Source: CAZEYT01 sp964516295 (GTDB lineage: Bacteria; Verrucomicrobiota; Verrucomicrobiia; Chthoniobacterales; Terrimicrobiaceae). Taken from it: a stretch of 64,000 bases of DNA. A program made the position numbers and the translations under genes. Below, in pieces: positions 43,949 through 53,248 of this stretch (position 1 is the first letter of the stretch; every line of letters begins with the position of its first letter). The stretch spans positions 1 through 64,000 of the forward strand of contig CAZEYT010000003.1 in the NCBI GenBank assembly GCA_964516295.1, given 5' to 3'. The notes under the pieces are model-generated. The model made no database searches, was not told where the DNA came from, and saw nothing but the letters and a program-made list of their open reading frames with translations.

Positions 43949-45328
43949 TTAGAAGTGGATCGCGTGCCCTTGGGAGGCATGAGCCGCTTCGTGGACCGCT
44001 TCACTGAGGGTCGGGTGGGCATGAATCGTCGAGATCAATTCCTCATAGGTGGCCTCGAGCGTGATGGCGAGGCCGAGCTCGGCGATCATCTCCGTCGCAT
44101 CGGCTCCGATGATGTGGGCCCCGAGAATTTCACCGTGTTTTTCACCGACGATGAGTTTCACAAATCCATCACTTTCCCCAACGGCCTGGGCCTTGCCACT
44201 CGCCATGAACGGGAACTTCCCAATCTTGAACTTGAGTCCCTTTTCTTTCGCCGCACGCTCGGTGAGACCGACGCTGGCCACCTGTGGCTGGCAATAGGTG
44301 CAGCCGGGGAACGCGGTTACCCGACGGGGCTTGGCGATGCCGAACATGCCCTCGACGGCTTGGATCGCCTCGAAGCTGGCAACGTGGGCGAGCCACGGCG
44401 GCCCGATGATGTCACCGGCTCCGTTAAGTCCTTTCACGTTCGTCTCGTAATTCTCATTTGTCTTGAGCCAACCCTTGGGATCGGTCTCGAGCTTGAGGCC
44501 TTGAGGCAGGAGCGGACTCACACCGATAGCCACCAGTGCGATGGCGGCTTCAATGGTTTCGTTCGTTTTTCCACTCACGGTCAGGCGAACGCCTTTGTTG
44601 GTGGTTTCGGCCTTGTCCACCTTGGTTCCGGTCAGCAGTTTGATGCCCTGCTTTGTCAGTGCTTTTTCCAGCGTGACACTCACTTCCGTATCTTCGACCG
44701 GAAGGATGTTCGTCATCATTTCGACCACGGTGACTTTCGTGCCGAAGGCATTGAAAAAGTAAGCGAACTCGATACCGATCGCTCCAGCCCCGATGATGAT
44801 GATGTCCTTCGGCTGCTCGGGCAAAACCATGGCCTGCTTGCTGCCGATGACGCTTTTGCCGTTGAACGGGAATCCGGGCATTTCACGGGTGACAACGCCG
44901 GTCGCAATCAAAATTTTGCCGGACGTGTATTCCGTCTTTTTGCCGTCCGCCGCCGTGACTTCCACCACACCGGCTTTGGGAATCGAAGCCTCGCCACGGA
45001 TATAGTCGACTTTGTTTTTCTTGAAGAGCATTTCAATGCCGCCCGCGAGCCGGTCGGCGACTTTGCGACTGCGGCCGACGACTTTGTCCCACTCGAATTG
45101 AAGTCCCTCGACCTTGATTCCAAAGTCCGCGGCGTGGTTTTTCATCTGCTGATAAACCTCCGCGTTCTTCAAAAGCGACTTTGTCGGGATACAGCCCCAG
45201 TTGAGGCACGTTCCACCGGCGCGATCCATTTCAACACAGGCCACCTTTTTTCCCAATTGCCCGGCCCGTATCGCCGCCACATAACCCGCCGGTCCGCCGC
45301 CCACCACAATCAAATCGTAATCAGCCAT
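43949..45328 (-). CDS. lpdA: dihydrolipoyl dehydrogenase (E3)
   Basis: A 459-residue FAD enzyme. The FAD loop VVGGGPAGYVAAIRAGQLG is followed by the redox disulfide GGTCLNWGCIPTKSLL; the NAD loop is IIIGAGAIGIEFAYFF, and the catalytic His-Glu pair lies in HAHPTLSEAVHEA. It reoxidises lipoamide for 2-oxo acid dehydrogenases or the glycine cleavage system. No E1 or E2 gene is next to it, so it is probably shared. It is monocistronic and divergent from the zinc importer. Confidence 0.96.
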   Translation of the reverse strand: MADYDLIVVGGGPAGYVAAIRAGQLGKKVACVEMDRAGGTCLNWGCIPTKSLLKNAEVYQQMKNHAADFGIKVEGLQFEWDKVVGRSRKVADRLAGGIEMLFKKNKVDYIRGEASIPKAGVVEVTAADGKKTEYTSGKILIATGVVTREMPGFPFNGKSVIGSKQAMVLPEQPKDIIIIGAGAIGIEFAYFFNAFGTKVTVVEMMTNILPVEDTEVSVTLEKALTKQGIKLLTGTKVDKAETTNKGVRLTVSGKTNETIEAAIALVAIGVSPLLPQGLKLETDPKGWLKTNENYETNVKGLNGAGDIIGPPWLAHVASFEAIQAVEGMFGIAKPRRVTAFPGCTYCQPQVASVGLTERAAKEKGLKFKIGKFPFMASGKAQAVGESDGFVKLIVGEKHGEILGAHIIGADATEMIAELGLAITLEATYEELISTIHAHPTLSEAVHEAAHASQGHAIHF

Positions 45329-45372
45329 AAAAATGTCGTGAATCGGTCATCTTGAACGCAATCGCGTCCGGA

Positions 45373-45396
45373 TGCAAACGATTCACATATTTTGCA
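45373..45396 (+). promoter_or_regulatory. inverted-repeat operator candidate upstream of the metal importer
   Basis: TGCAAA (45373-45378) and TTTGCA (45391-45396) form 6-base arms with a 12-base spacer, 39 bases before the substrate-binding protein gene. A metal-dependent repressor site would be expected here, but the sequence does not match a known Zur or MntR box well. Low confidence. Confidence 0.25.
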
Positions 45397-45434
45397 ATTG
45401 ACTTGCAGTTGTCGAGTCGTGATTTTCCGGGTTT

Positions 45435-46349
45435 ATGAAACGTCTCGGTGTCCTTCTCGCCTCCTTTGCCGCCCTGTTCGCTCCGGCCCAAGCCGCTCCC
45501 GTCAAAGTCGCATCGCTCAGCACTGTCCTGTCGGACATCGCGAAGAATGTCGGAGGTGAGCGTGTGGAAGTTCTCGAAATCGTCAAACCCGGCATCGACC
45601 CGCACATTTACGAACCCACGCCCGGTGACGTCCGCGCCATCGCGGGTGCGCAGATTGTGCTCGCGAGCGGATTGGGATTTGAGGGCTATCTCGACAAACT
45701 TCGCTCCAGCGTTGGGACGAAGCCCCGTTTCGTCGTCGCCGGCGATGTGATCAAGCCCATCCTGATCGACGAGGACGATCACGATCATCACGACCATGAC
45801 CACGGTCACGTCCACACGGCCGACGGGAAAGTTCCCGATCCCCACTGGTGGCACAGCATCAAAAACGTCGAGACGGTCACCCGGCAGATCCGCGATGCGT
45901 TGATCGCGGTCGATCCCGATGGTCGCGCCACCTACGAATCGAATGCCGCGGCGTTCGACAAAAAACTCGAAGCCCTGTCTAAGTGGACTCGCGTTGAACT
46001 CGCCAAACTCCCGAAGCAAAAACGCGTCCTCGTCACATCCCACGATGCACTCGGCTATTTCGCCCGCGATTATGGGTTCGAGGTTCTTCCCGTGCAGGGC
46101 ATCAGTACGACCGACCAACCCTCCTCGCAGAAGGTTCGCAAGCTCATCGAAAGTATCAAAGACGAGGGGGTGAAGGCGATTTTTGCGGAGAACATCGAGA
46201 ATCCCAAGGTACTTCAACAGATCACCAAAGAAACCGGGGCAAAGCTCGGTGGCGTGCTTTATGCCGACGGACTTGGCACCGGCGATGCAGGAACCTACGA
46301 GGGAATGATGCGCCACAACGTAACAACGATCGTCTCCGCCCTCCAATAA
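45435..46349 (+). CDS. zinc/manganese ABC transporter substrate-binding protein
   Basis: A 304-residue cluster A-I binding protein with signal peptide (to about residue 20). Ligand blocks are KPGIDPHIYEPTP (His57) and PDPHWWHSI (His137 and His140). A His/Asp-rich loop at 112-127 (DEDDHDHHDHDHGHVH) is characteristic of zinc-specific members and acts as a metal collector. Later VTSHDALGYFARDYG gives the third ligand. First gene of an import operon. Confidence 0.92.
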   Translation: MKRLGVLLASFAALFAPAQAAPVKVASLSTVLSDIAKNVGGERVEVLEIVKPGIDPHIYEPTPGDVRAIAGAQIVLASGLGFEGYLDKLRSSVGTKPRFVVAGDVIKPILIDEDDHDHHDHDHGHVHTADGKVPDPHWWHSIKNVETVTRQIRDALIAVDPDGRATYESNAAAFDKKLEALSKWTRVELAKLPKQKRVLVTSHDALGYFARDYGFEVLPVQGISTTDQPSSQKVRKLIESIKDEGVKAIFAENIENPKVLQQITKETGAKLGGVLYADGLGTGDAGTYEGMMRHNVTTIVSALQ

Positions 46350-46417
46350 GCCGCCCCCGATTTGCCAGGGCGGAGGATTTTCTTCCGCCCCGCGCCCGGC
46401 TCTCCTAGCATCCGCCC

Positions 46418-46837
46418 ATGCGCGGTTCCCCGCTTCTTCGACTTCTCGCCATGGCCATTGCGCTGGCGCTTGTCGGCATTCCGGTCTGGACGCTGACCCG
46501 CGCCAAACCCAAAGCCGCCACTCCACCTCGGACTGAATCGTTCGGCGAAACAAAGACCCAGACGCTGAAGATCCACCTTGTCGCCTCGGTTCCCGCAAAA
46601 ATGTCCATCTCGCGTCTCGGCGAGGTCGTTTTGCAAAACGAATCGCCCTCACGCGAATGGCAGGGAAAGATCTCGCTCCAAGCCACGGATCCAGAAGATC
46701 TCGTTCTGAAAACAGAATGGCCGCCGGGAGACGGCCCGCAGGCGGTTCGTGTCGAGGTCGATGCCGGCGGAAACACGTGGGAACGCACCTTCTGGGGTGA
46801 GACCGGCGTGGAGGATGTTCTCGAACAGACGCCATGA
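46418..46837 (+). CDS. hypothetical membrane-anchored protein inside the metal-import operon
   Basis: A 139-residue protein with one hydrophobic N-terminal segment (about 8-25) and a mostly beta-like remainder ending FWGETGVEDVLEQTP. I do not recognise it. Its place between the substrate-binding protein and the ATPase, with a 4-base overlap to the latter, suggests a role linked to metal uptake or just co-transcription. The 68-base gap before it holds a GC-rich stretch with two alternative hairpins but no T-run. Confidence 0.7.
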   Translation: MRGSPLLRLLAMAIALALVGIPVWTLTRAKPKAATPPRTESFGETKTQTLKIHLVASVPAKMSISRLGEVVLQNESPSREWQGKISLQATDPEDLVLKTEWPPGDGPQAVRVEVDAGGNTWERTFWGETGVEDVLEQTP

Positions 46838-47577
46838 GTCACACGCTCCTGCTCGAAGATCTCACGGTCAGCTACAACCGGATCCCCGCGGTCCATCATC
46901 TCTCCGCGGAGTTTCACTGTGGCTCCTGCGTCGCGCTGCTGGGTCCAAACGGGGCCGGGAAAACCACACTGCTCAAGGCCATTGCCGGACTTCTCCCGGT
47001 CGAAACCGGCCGGATCACCGTCCACGGACATCACAAGGGAACAAGCGGTCGAGCCATCGCCTATGTTCCCCAACGGGAAAGTGTGGACTGGGATTTTCCG
47101 ATCACGGTCCGTGGTCTCGTTGAGATGGGACGTTTCCCATCCGTCGGCCCGTGGGGGAAATTCACCGCGGCGGACTCGAAGATGGTCGACGAAGCGCTTC
47201 ACTTATGCGATCTGGAGGACCTCGCCGCGCGTCAGATTTCCGCCCTGTCCGGCGGCCAGCAGCAGCGGGCGTTTCTGGCCCGGGCCTGGGCCCAGCAGGC
47301 TGATATCTACCTGCTCGATGAGCCGTTTACCGGACTGGATCGCAACGCGAGCGAGGCCTTCTCCCGCGCCATGCACCGACTCCGGGATGCGGGAAAGCTG
47401 ATTCTTGCCTCGCACCACGACCTGAAAAACGTCGAGCAACTCTTCGACGAGATCCTCCTTCTCAATGGCGAGTTGGTCGTGTGCGGCCCCGTTTCCACAG
47501 CGTTTACCCGCGAGAATCTCGATCGCGCGTATCAGACCCATGTTTTCAGCGGGAAGGGAGACCACCACCACGCATGA
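46834..47577 (+). CDS. zinc/manganese ABC transporter ATP-binding protein
   Basis: A 247-residue ABC ATPase. Walker A is GPNGAGKTTLL, the YVPQRESVDWDFPITV block with its Q-loop is typical of Mn/Zn importers, the signature LSGGQQQRAFLARA and Walker B IYLLDEPFTGLD follow. It energises the permease encoded next, and the two genes overlap by 4 bases. Confidence 0.93.
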   Translation: MSHTLLLEDLTVSYNRIPAVHHLSAEFHCGSCVALLGPNGAGKTTLLKAIAGLLPVETGRITVHGHHKGTSGRAIAYVPQRESVDWDFPITVRGLVEMGRFPSVGPWGKFTAADSKMVDEALHLCDLEDLAARQISALSGGQQQRAFLARAWAQQADIYLLDEPFTGLDRNASEAFSRAMHRLRDAGKLILASHHDLKNVEQLFDEILLLNGELVVCGPVSTAFTRENLDRAYQTHVFSGKGDHHHA

Positions 47578-48461
47578 GCTGGCTCCTCGAACCTTTCCAC
47601 TACGAGTTCATGCAACGCGCCTTGGTGGCCTGCGTGCTCATCGGCTTTACCAATGGCTTTCTTGGCTCGTTCGTGGTGATCCGCCGGCTTGCCCTCACGG
47701 CCGACGCGCTTTCCCACTCGCTTCTCCCCGGTCTCGCCCTGGCTGCCATTCTGATCGGACTCAATCCCGGCGGGCTGCTCCTCGGCGGACTGCTCGCGGC
47801 GGTTTTTGTTGCGCTCGGCGGACATCTCATCGCGAGCAGCTCCCGGGTGAAAGAGGAGACCGCGATTGCCGCTCTTTACATCATTGCGTTTGCCGTTGGG
47901 GTTGCCCTCATCAAATACTCGGGAGTTCGCGTCAGCCTCGACCATTTCCTTTTTGGAAACATTCTGGGTGTGGGCGATGCCGACCTTTGGACGACTTACG
48001 TCATCAGCTGCGTCACGCTCCTGTCGCTGATTACCCTGCAGCGTCCGCTTTTGCTTACCCTCTTTGAAGCGTCCGTCGCGCAAACTCAGGGAATCTGCGT
48101 GTCCGCGCTTCTGGCCATTCTGATTCTCCTCATCGTCCTCGCCATGGTCTCGTCGCTGCAAGCCGTCGGAGTTCTCTTGTCGCTGGGACTCCTGATTTTG
48201 CCGGCCGCAACCATGTATCTGCTGAGCGACTCTTATTCGGTAATGAGCTGGGGCGGTGCCCTGATCGGAACTTTCGGAGCCATTTTCGGACTTCTCATTT
48301 CCTTCTGGGCAAATATTCCCTCCGGTCCGGCCATCGTGCTGGTTCTCGGCCTCCTTTTCCTCCTCGCCTACCTCTTCAGCCCGAAATACGGGGTCATCAC
48401 AAAACGTCTTCGCCGCCGCCACCTCCACGACGAATCCCTGCGTCGCTGGAAGAGCGATTGA
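47574..48461 (+). CDS. zinc/manganese ABC transporter permease
   Basis: A 295-residue permease with about eight hydrophobic segments. LIGFTNGFLGSFVVIRRLAL and LTADALSHSLLPGLALA are ABC-3 family signatures. The C-terminus is basic (TKRLRRRHLHDESLRRWK). The ATG at 47574 overlaps the ATPase gene (ATGA). Specificity, zinc versus manganese, rests on the His-rich binding protein, favouring zinc. Confidence 0.92.
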   Translation: MSWLLEPFHYEFMQRALVACVLIGFTNGFLGSFVVIRRLALTADALSHSLLPGLALAAILIGLNPGGLLLGGLLAAVFVALGGHLIASSSRVKEETAIAALYIIAFAVGVALIKYSGVRVSLDHFLFGNILGVGDADLWTTYVISCVTLLSLITLQRPLLLTLFEASVAQTQGICVSALLAILILLIVLAMVSSLQAVGVLLSLGLLILPAATMYLLSDSYSVMSWGGALIGTFGAIFGLLISFWANIPSGPAIVLVLGLLFLLAYLFSPKYGVITKRLRRRHLHDESLRRWKSD

Positions 48462-48502
48462 TTTGCTTGCGCCCTTGCACCCGTGCGGGCGAGACTTTGC
48501 GG

Positions 48503-48901
48503 ATGACTTTGCGTTTTACGGCGTTGGCGTTTTTCCTGGTCTCGGTGGTCAGTTCGTTCGCCGAGCTTCCCCCGTCCGCCTATGAGGCCATGCAGGCCAA
48601 GGCGCCGGAGTATTTGCAAATTGAAATCCTCCGTGTGGATGTCGAGCCGGGCGACGCTCCGGAGCGGCAGATTGTGAGGCTCATGGCCCTCGTCCAGAAA
48701 GTCGAACGCACGGCAACCAGCCTGCGGGCCGGCGACGTGATCAATATTGTTTACACTATCACGGATCGCCCCAAGGGCTGGGCAGGTCCGGGTGAAATCC
48801 CTCTCAAGTCCGAGCGCGACTCCTCGGTCGCCTATCTTCGCAAAGACGGAGAAATCGACTACGTGCCCGTCGCCGGGGTGATGAGCTTCAGCAATTTCTG
48901 A
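48503..48901 (+). CDS. exported hypothetical protein
   Basis: A 132-residue protein with a signal peptide (ALAFFLVSVVSSFAE). The mature part (EYLQIEILRVDVEPGD to GEIDYVPVAGVMSF) looks like a small beta-rich domain. I do not recognise the family. It follows the metal importer by 41 bases and precedes a CDF exporter by 2 bases, so a link to metal handling is possible but unproven. Confidence 0.65.
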   Translation: MTLRFTALAFFLVSVVSSFAELPPSAYEAMQAKAPEYLQIEILRVDVEPGDAPERQIVRLMALVQKVERTATSLRAGDVINIVYTITDRPKGWAGPGEIPLKSERDSSVAYLRKDGEIDYVPVAGVMSFSNF

Positions 48902-48903
48902 AA

Positions 48904-49791
48904 ATGTCTTCGCTTGCCGAGCGCTCATCCCGAGGCCGTCAGGTTCTCGTGCTCGGACTGGCCATCAATGCCCTTCTCGCCTTGGTAAAACTGGCCACCG
49001 GCTGGCTGGGACGTTCCGACGCCCTCCTGGCCGATGGTTTGGAATCCACGCTGGATGTCCTCAGTTCCGCCATGATTTGGTTTGCGCTCAAGTATGCGGA
49101 GCGGCCGCCCGATATCCAGCATCCCTACGGGCACGGAAAGGTCGAGTCCCTCGCCGGCATCGCCGGAGCGCTGATTTTGCTCGGGGCGGGCGTCATGGTG
49201 GCCCTGCACAGCATCCATCAAATCCTTCACGGTGATCCGCTCCGCGAAGCCCCGGCTCCGTTTACGCTGGGTGTTCTGGTTTTGGTCGTGGTCGTCAAAG
49301 AAACCCTTTTCCGGGTCGCCAATCGACGCGGAATGGAGGTCGAAAGCACAGCCGTCCAATCCGATGCTTGGCACCACCGTTCCGATGCCCTCACGTCGCT
49401 CGCCGCGGCAATTGGCATCTCCCTCGCACTCATCGGCGGTCAGGCCTGGGTTAGCGCCGACGATTGGGCCGCTCTGTTTTCCTGCATCATCATTGCATTC
49501 AACGGCCTTCGGATGCTTCGGATGAGTCTGGGAGAAATCCTCGATGAACAAGCCTCGGACCTCATCATCTCCCAGATCACTTCGGCAGCCCTCGCCGTCG
49601 AAGGTGTCCAGAACGTGGAAAAATGCCGCGTTCGCAAAAGCGGCCTCAGCTTGATCGCGGACATCCATGTTCGCGTGCGCGGCGACGTCACGGTTCATGC
49701 CGGGCATGTCATCGCCCATCGAGTAAAGGACGAACTGATCGAAGGCGGGCACCGATTGAGCGATGTCACGGTTCACATCGAACCCGCCTGA
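48904..49791 (+). CDS. cation diffusion facilitator family transporter
   Basis: A 295-residue exporter with six hydrophobic segments and a cytoplasmic C-terminal domain. LLADGLESTLDVLSSAMIW and DAWHHRSDALTSLAAAIG give the paired Asp/His metal sites. ALAVEGVQNVEKCRVRKSG opens the C-terminal ferredoxin-like domain. It probably exports zinc or iron(II)/manganese. With the importer upstream it forms a metal balance set. It overlaps comEC convergently by 19 bases. Confidence 0.92.
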   Translation: MSSLAERSSRGRQVLVLGLAINALLALVKLATGWLGRSDALLADGLESTLDVLSSAMIWFALKYAERPPDIQHPYGHGKVESLAGIAGALILLGAGVMVALHSIHQILHGDPLREAPAPFTLGVLVLVVVVKETLFRVANRRGMEVESTAVQSDAWHHRSDALTSLAAAIGISLALIGGQAWVSADDWAALFSCIIIAFNGLRMLRMSLGEILDEQASDLIISQITSAALAVEGVQNVEKCRVRKSGLSLIADIHVRVRGDVTVHAGHVIAHRVKDELIEGGHRLSDVTVHIEPA

Positions 49792-52076
49792 CGCCGTTGC
49801 TCAAACTCATAGCCATCCAAAAATCCCCGCAGCCTCATCGTCTCGCGCTGTAGTTCCATCTCGACCGCTCCCGAACGGTCCTGCCGGATCAGGCGGATTC
49901 CGAGACCGCGAACCATTTCTTCCCAAGCGGGGTCCAGCACTTCATGCTTCGGAAACGTCGCCGCTGTGGTGATCACAACCTTGGGAGCCACCGCCTGAAG
50001 AAACGACCGATCCATCTGATGTCCGGAGCGATGACGTCCCATGACCAAAACCTCCGCCCGCAGCTCATCCGGCCTTGTTTCCAAGAGACCTTTTTGAGTT
50101 GTGAGACCGGCATCGGAGAGAAACAAGACACGCCATTTATCGGCCGTCATCCGAAGAACCATGACTTTGTCGTCCGCCTCATTTCGATGCAGTCCGGCCG
50201 GGGGATGGAGAACGTCCAGCCAGACCTTCGCCGTGATTGGCAGACGGTCGCCGGTTCGAATAATGGATTTCGGAAAACCACGTGAGGCCAGCTCTTGGTG
50301 AAACCGACGCCGGGTTGGCGAGCGGTCTGCAACGGGCGAATCGAAGACGGTGAATTCTTCCCGGTCCTCCAGAAAAGCCAAGCCGCCACCAATATGCCGG
50401 GCGTCACCGTGGCTCAGAATCAAGGCCTCCGGATGCGATCTCCCGCGCGATTTCAGCCACGGACGAACGACGTTTTCCTGAAAAAATGCCGGGCCGGTAT
50501 CGATCAGCCATAGTCGGCCATGGACTTCGATGCCAATCGCAGAACCTCCTTCACAATCGAAGACGGTGATGACGACGGGCGCTTGCGACGGAGCGCCAAG
50601 GTAGACAAACGATCCCGGAATCGCCGCGGCACTGGTCACCATGCCAATCAGAACCTTCACAAAAACCCAGTTCGCATTGTTCCAGACGACGGCCAAGGTA
50701 AGCGACACGACTCCCGAAGCTGCGGAAATCAACGCCGTCAGCATGATCACAAAGGCCAGTGGCACGACGATCATGTTCACGATCAAAGCCGAGAACGAAA
50801 TGAGATGAAAATACGCGAGAATCAACGGAAGCGAACCAAGCCACGCTGCCAAGGACACAGCAAAGAGACCGGCCAGTCTTTCACCGCCCATGGCCAATGC
50901 TTTTTCCACCGCGTTCCAGATCGAGCGGGGAAGAAACGGATCCGGAGTGCAAACAGAGCGGACCACGCGGTCAATCGGTGGTGAAATCAGGAGAATCGAC
51001 AGAACGACAAGAAACGACAGTTGGAAGCCCGGATTGAAAACCTCCCGTGTCTGCTGGGCGAGAATCAGAAATCCAGCGGCACAAAGAGAATTGGCCGGCA
51101 CGGGCTGCCGCGAGGAAAAGAAAGAGAGAAGAAAAATCGCGGCCATCGACGCCGCACGAACGCTCGCCGGTTTCCATCCGGTGAGCAGGGCATAGAAAAA
51201 AACCAAAGGCACGATGATCATGACCGCCGCTCCCCGCGGCACACCGGCCAAACGCAACGCCTGCCAGAAGATCAGGGCAATCATCCCGACATGAAGGCCG
51301 CTCACGGAAAAAAGATGGAAGGTCCCCGTCTCCCGAAAAGCTTCCTGAAGGGCTTCGGGAATTTCGCGAGTGATTCCCAGTACCATCCCGAGGATGAGAT
51401 GACTTACGACCGGATCGTCGGAGATTCCCGCTTGCAGCGTTGATTCCAACCACGCGCGTGAGGCATCGGCCAGGCGGAGCAGGGAAAACGGCGACGATTC
51501 TTCGATTACATAAAGATCGTTGGGATTCTCCACCGAAACCTCACAGGTGATACCCCGAAGCCACATCCAAGCCCTGGCATCAAACTCCGTGGGATTTCGT
51601 GCCGTTGGCACCCGCTGCAGAGCCCCGGTTAACCGCACGCGATCTCCCCGTCGCGGAGCAGGACCTTCGAGAAGGATCAGAAAATCCGATCCGGGATTCA
51701 CGATTGTTCCACCGAGTTCGAGACGCGAGGCCCGCAAAGCAAAACGCATTTTCGTCTGCCCGAAAGGCGACGGCTCGTCCAAAACCACGCCCTCCAACGT
51801 TACTGCTGCGCGGGCATCTCCGACCAACGTCGCCAGCTTTTCGGCCGGGCCCTCCCGCGTCGACCACACATGCGCAGTGGCAAACCCTGCACCGACAGCA
51901 AGGAGGCACCACAGCGTCCGGGGGTTGCACACCCAGATTCCCAAAGCCAACAGCGTCACACTCAGGAAGACCCACGCTCCGAATGACGTTCCCTGAGCGA
52001 CAAGGATCCCCAAAACGCCGGCAATAAGCAGCCCTGCAAACGGGAGTCGTTGGGAGAAAATTCCAGTCCGCTTCAT
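49773..52076 (-). CDS. comEC: ComEC/Rec2-family DNA uptake protein
   Basis: A 767-residue inner-membrane protein. The N-terminal part has membrane segments and a beta-rich DUF4131-like domain (about 60-190). The middle competence domain begins at FRETGTFHLFSVSGLHVGMI, the family signature. The C-terminal MBL domain starts near PVVITVFDCEGGSAIGIEV and has LSHGDARHIGG in place of HxHxDH. It moves single-stranded DNA across the inner membrane. Its presence allows natural transformation if pili and other Com proteins exist elsewhere. Confidence 0.92.
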   Translation of the reverse strand: MKRTGIFSQRLPFAGLLIAGVLGILVAQGTSFGAWVFLSVTLLALGIWVCNPRTLWCLLAVGAGFATAHVWSTREGPAEKLATLVGDARAAVTLEGVVLDEPSPFGQTKMRFALRASRLELGGTIVNPGSDFLILLEGPAPRRGDRVRLTGALQRVPTARNPTEFDARAWMWLRGITCEVSVENPNDLYVIEESSPFSLLRLADASRAWLESTLQAGISDDPVVSHLILGMVLGITREIPEALQEAFRETGTFHLFSVSGLHVGMIALIFWQALRLAGVPRGAAVMIIVPLVFFYALLTGWKPASVRAASMAAIFLLSFFSSRQPVPANSLCAAGFLILAQQTREVFNPGFQLSFLVVLSILLISPPIDRVVRSVCTPDPFLPRSIWNAVEKALAMGGERLAGLFAVSLAAWLGSLPLILAYFHLISFSALIVNMIVVPLAFVIMLTALISAASGVVSLTLAVVWNNANWVFVKVLIGMVTSAAAIPGSFVYLGAPSQAPVVITVFDCEGGSAIGIEVHGRLWLIDTGPAFFQENVVRPWLKSRGRSHPEALILSHGDARHIGGGLAFLEDREEFTVFDSPVADRSPTRRRFHQELASRGFPKSIIRTGDRLPITAKVWLDVLHPPAGLHRNEADDKVMVLRMTADKWRVLFLSDAGLTTQKGLLETRPDELRAEVLVMGRHRSGHQMDRSFLQAVAPKVVITTAATFPKHEVLDPAWEEMVRGLGIRLIRQDRSGAVEMELQRETMRLRGFLDGYEFEQRRQAGSM

Positions 52077-52643
52077 TCAGGGCTGGCCGCAGAATTTGAA
52101 TAGCAACATTTCGCTGCCACGATCTTGGTCGAAATAAAATCTCAAAGCGCCGTCGTTCCCGATGATGTCGTCCGGGACCGCGCAACTGGCGCGTCGGGAA
52201 TGGATCTGATGCAAGCCGGGCCCGCGGTGGAGGTAGGGCGCACCCCAGGCCTCCAGCAGACAGGCCTCGCGCGCCGATTCCAAGAGTCGCTTTTCCAAAT
52301 CGAGACGGGTCGTATGCTCATAAAAGACATTTTGCGTCGCCTCGACCGCTGCATAGTCAAACGTGTCCATCGGCTCAATGCCCCGAGGCGGAAGAATTGT
52401 CCACGCCTCGCGCACAACTCCCACCCGAAGCCGGGCATCAAAACCAGCCTCCCGATTTCGCTTGGAAAGGGTATTCACCGAGACCAAAAGGCGGGGCCCC
52501 CTCCCGACATCCATCGTGATGAGGACGTGATCGATCTCCTCCGGATTCCGATGCTCCTCCACCCGCGCTACCAGATAACGTCCGATGGCTCGAACAAGCG
52601 GACACCTGGGAAGAAACGTCGGGAGAACGCGAGCCCTTCTCAC
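52077..52643 (-). CDS. hypothetical protein upstream of comEC
   Basis: A 188-residue protein with no signal or membrane segment. Recognisable stretches are EEIDHVLITMDVGRGPRLLV and AREACLLEAWGAPYLHRGPG. I cannot assign a family. The start is GTG at 52643, with GGAGAAGG about 14 bases upstream; no ATG is near. It ends directly before comEC and is probably co-transcribed with it. Confidence 0.65.
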   Translation of the reverse strand: MRRARVLPTFLPRCPLVRAIGRYLVARVEEHRNPEEIDHVLITMDVGRGPRLLVSVNTLSKRNREAGFDARLRVGVVREAWTILPPRGIEPMDTFDYAAVEATQNVFYEHTTRLDLEKRLLESAREACLLEAWGAPYLHRGPGLHQIHSRRASCAVPDDIIGNDGALRFYFDQDRGSEMLLFKFCGQP

Positions 52644-52663
52644 CCCGTCCGGTCCCTTCTCCG

Positions 52664-53176
52664 TCAGTTAAACGAAAACGGACTGTAGAGCGACTCCTCG
52701 TAGGCGGAGTCATACCAGTCATCGATCACCGGCGGATTATACGCAAACGGCTGTTCGTCCTGATAATAGGGGCTGTTAAAATACTGGTCCTTCTGTATTT
52801 TGGCCATCTTGGCTTTTTGCTTGGGAGAGTTGTTGCCGTAAAAACCTTGGGTCTCCGTGAGGTAGTTAAGCACCTGAGGGGACGCACCGGCCGCCTTCAG
52901 ATTCGCCAGCTGCGAGTAAGAAAGATCATAAACCTTCCGCGTGCTGGTCAGATAGGCCACGATAATGTTGGAAGGGACACCGCGATTGACCAGATTTTGG
53001 ATGTCCTGATAGTCGAGCACCTGTCCGTTGTTCATCTTGAGGGCCGTTCCGGGATCAACTCCGCGGGAACTGATAGTCGATGAAATCGTGGGATCCACTT
53101 GCGAAGTGGTGGCACACCCCCCAAAGGAAAGAAGCAGGACTGAAAGAGCGCAGAGAGGAAGAAGGGAATTTTTCAT
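52664..53176 (-). CDS. hypothetical lipoprotein
   Basis: A 170-residue protein with signal peptide and lipobox LLSFGGCAT (Cys21). The mature part contains QVLDYQDIQNLVNRGVPSNI, a helical block resembling small domains found in Verrucomicrobia-type lipoproteins, and ends in a Tyr/Pro-rich acidic tail. The role is unknown. It lies 72 bases downstream of the second exbD, so it may belong to the same envelope operon. Confidence 0.7.
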   Translation of the reverse strand: MKNSLLPLCALSVLLLSFGGCATTSQVDPTISSTISSRGVDPGTALKMNNGQVLDYQDIQNLVNRGVPSNIIVAYLTSTRKVYDLSYSQLANLKAAGASPQVLNYLTETQGFYGNNSPKQKAKMAKIQKDQYFNSPYYQDEQPFAYNPPVIDDWYDSAYEESLYSPFSFN

Positions 53177-53248
53177 GGCAAGTGCAACCGGAACTCCTGA
53201 CGTAGTAGTCGGGAACCGGTCGCTTGGAAAGAAAAACCGGGCCCAGTT

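Noticed and set aside
43124..45355. 743-codon plus-strand open frame
   Set aside because: It is fully antisense to ccsA-like and lpdA, both with clear motifs. The translation is rich in His, Gln, Arg and Asp with no domain, as expected for a GC-rich shadow.
46351..46391. GC-rich hairpins after the metal-binding protein gene
   Set aside because: Two mutually exclusive stems are possible but there is no T-run, and the operon continues downstream, so a terminator is not supported.
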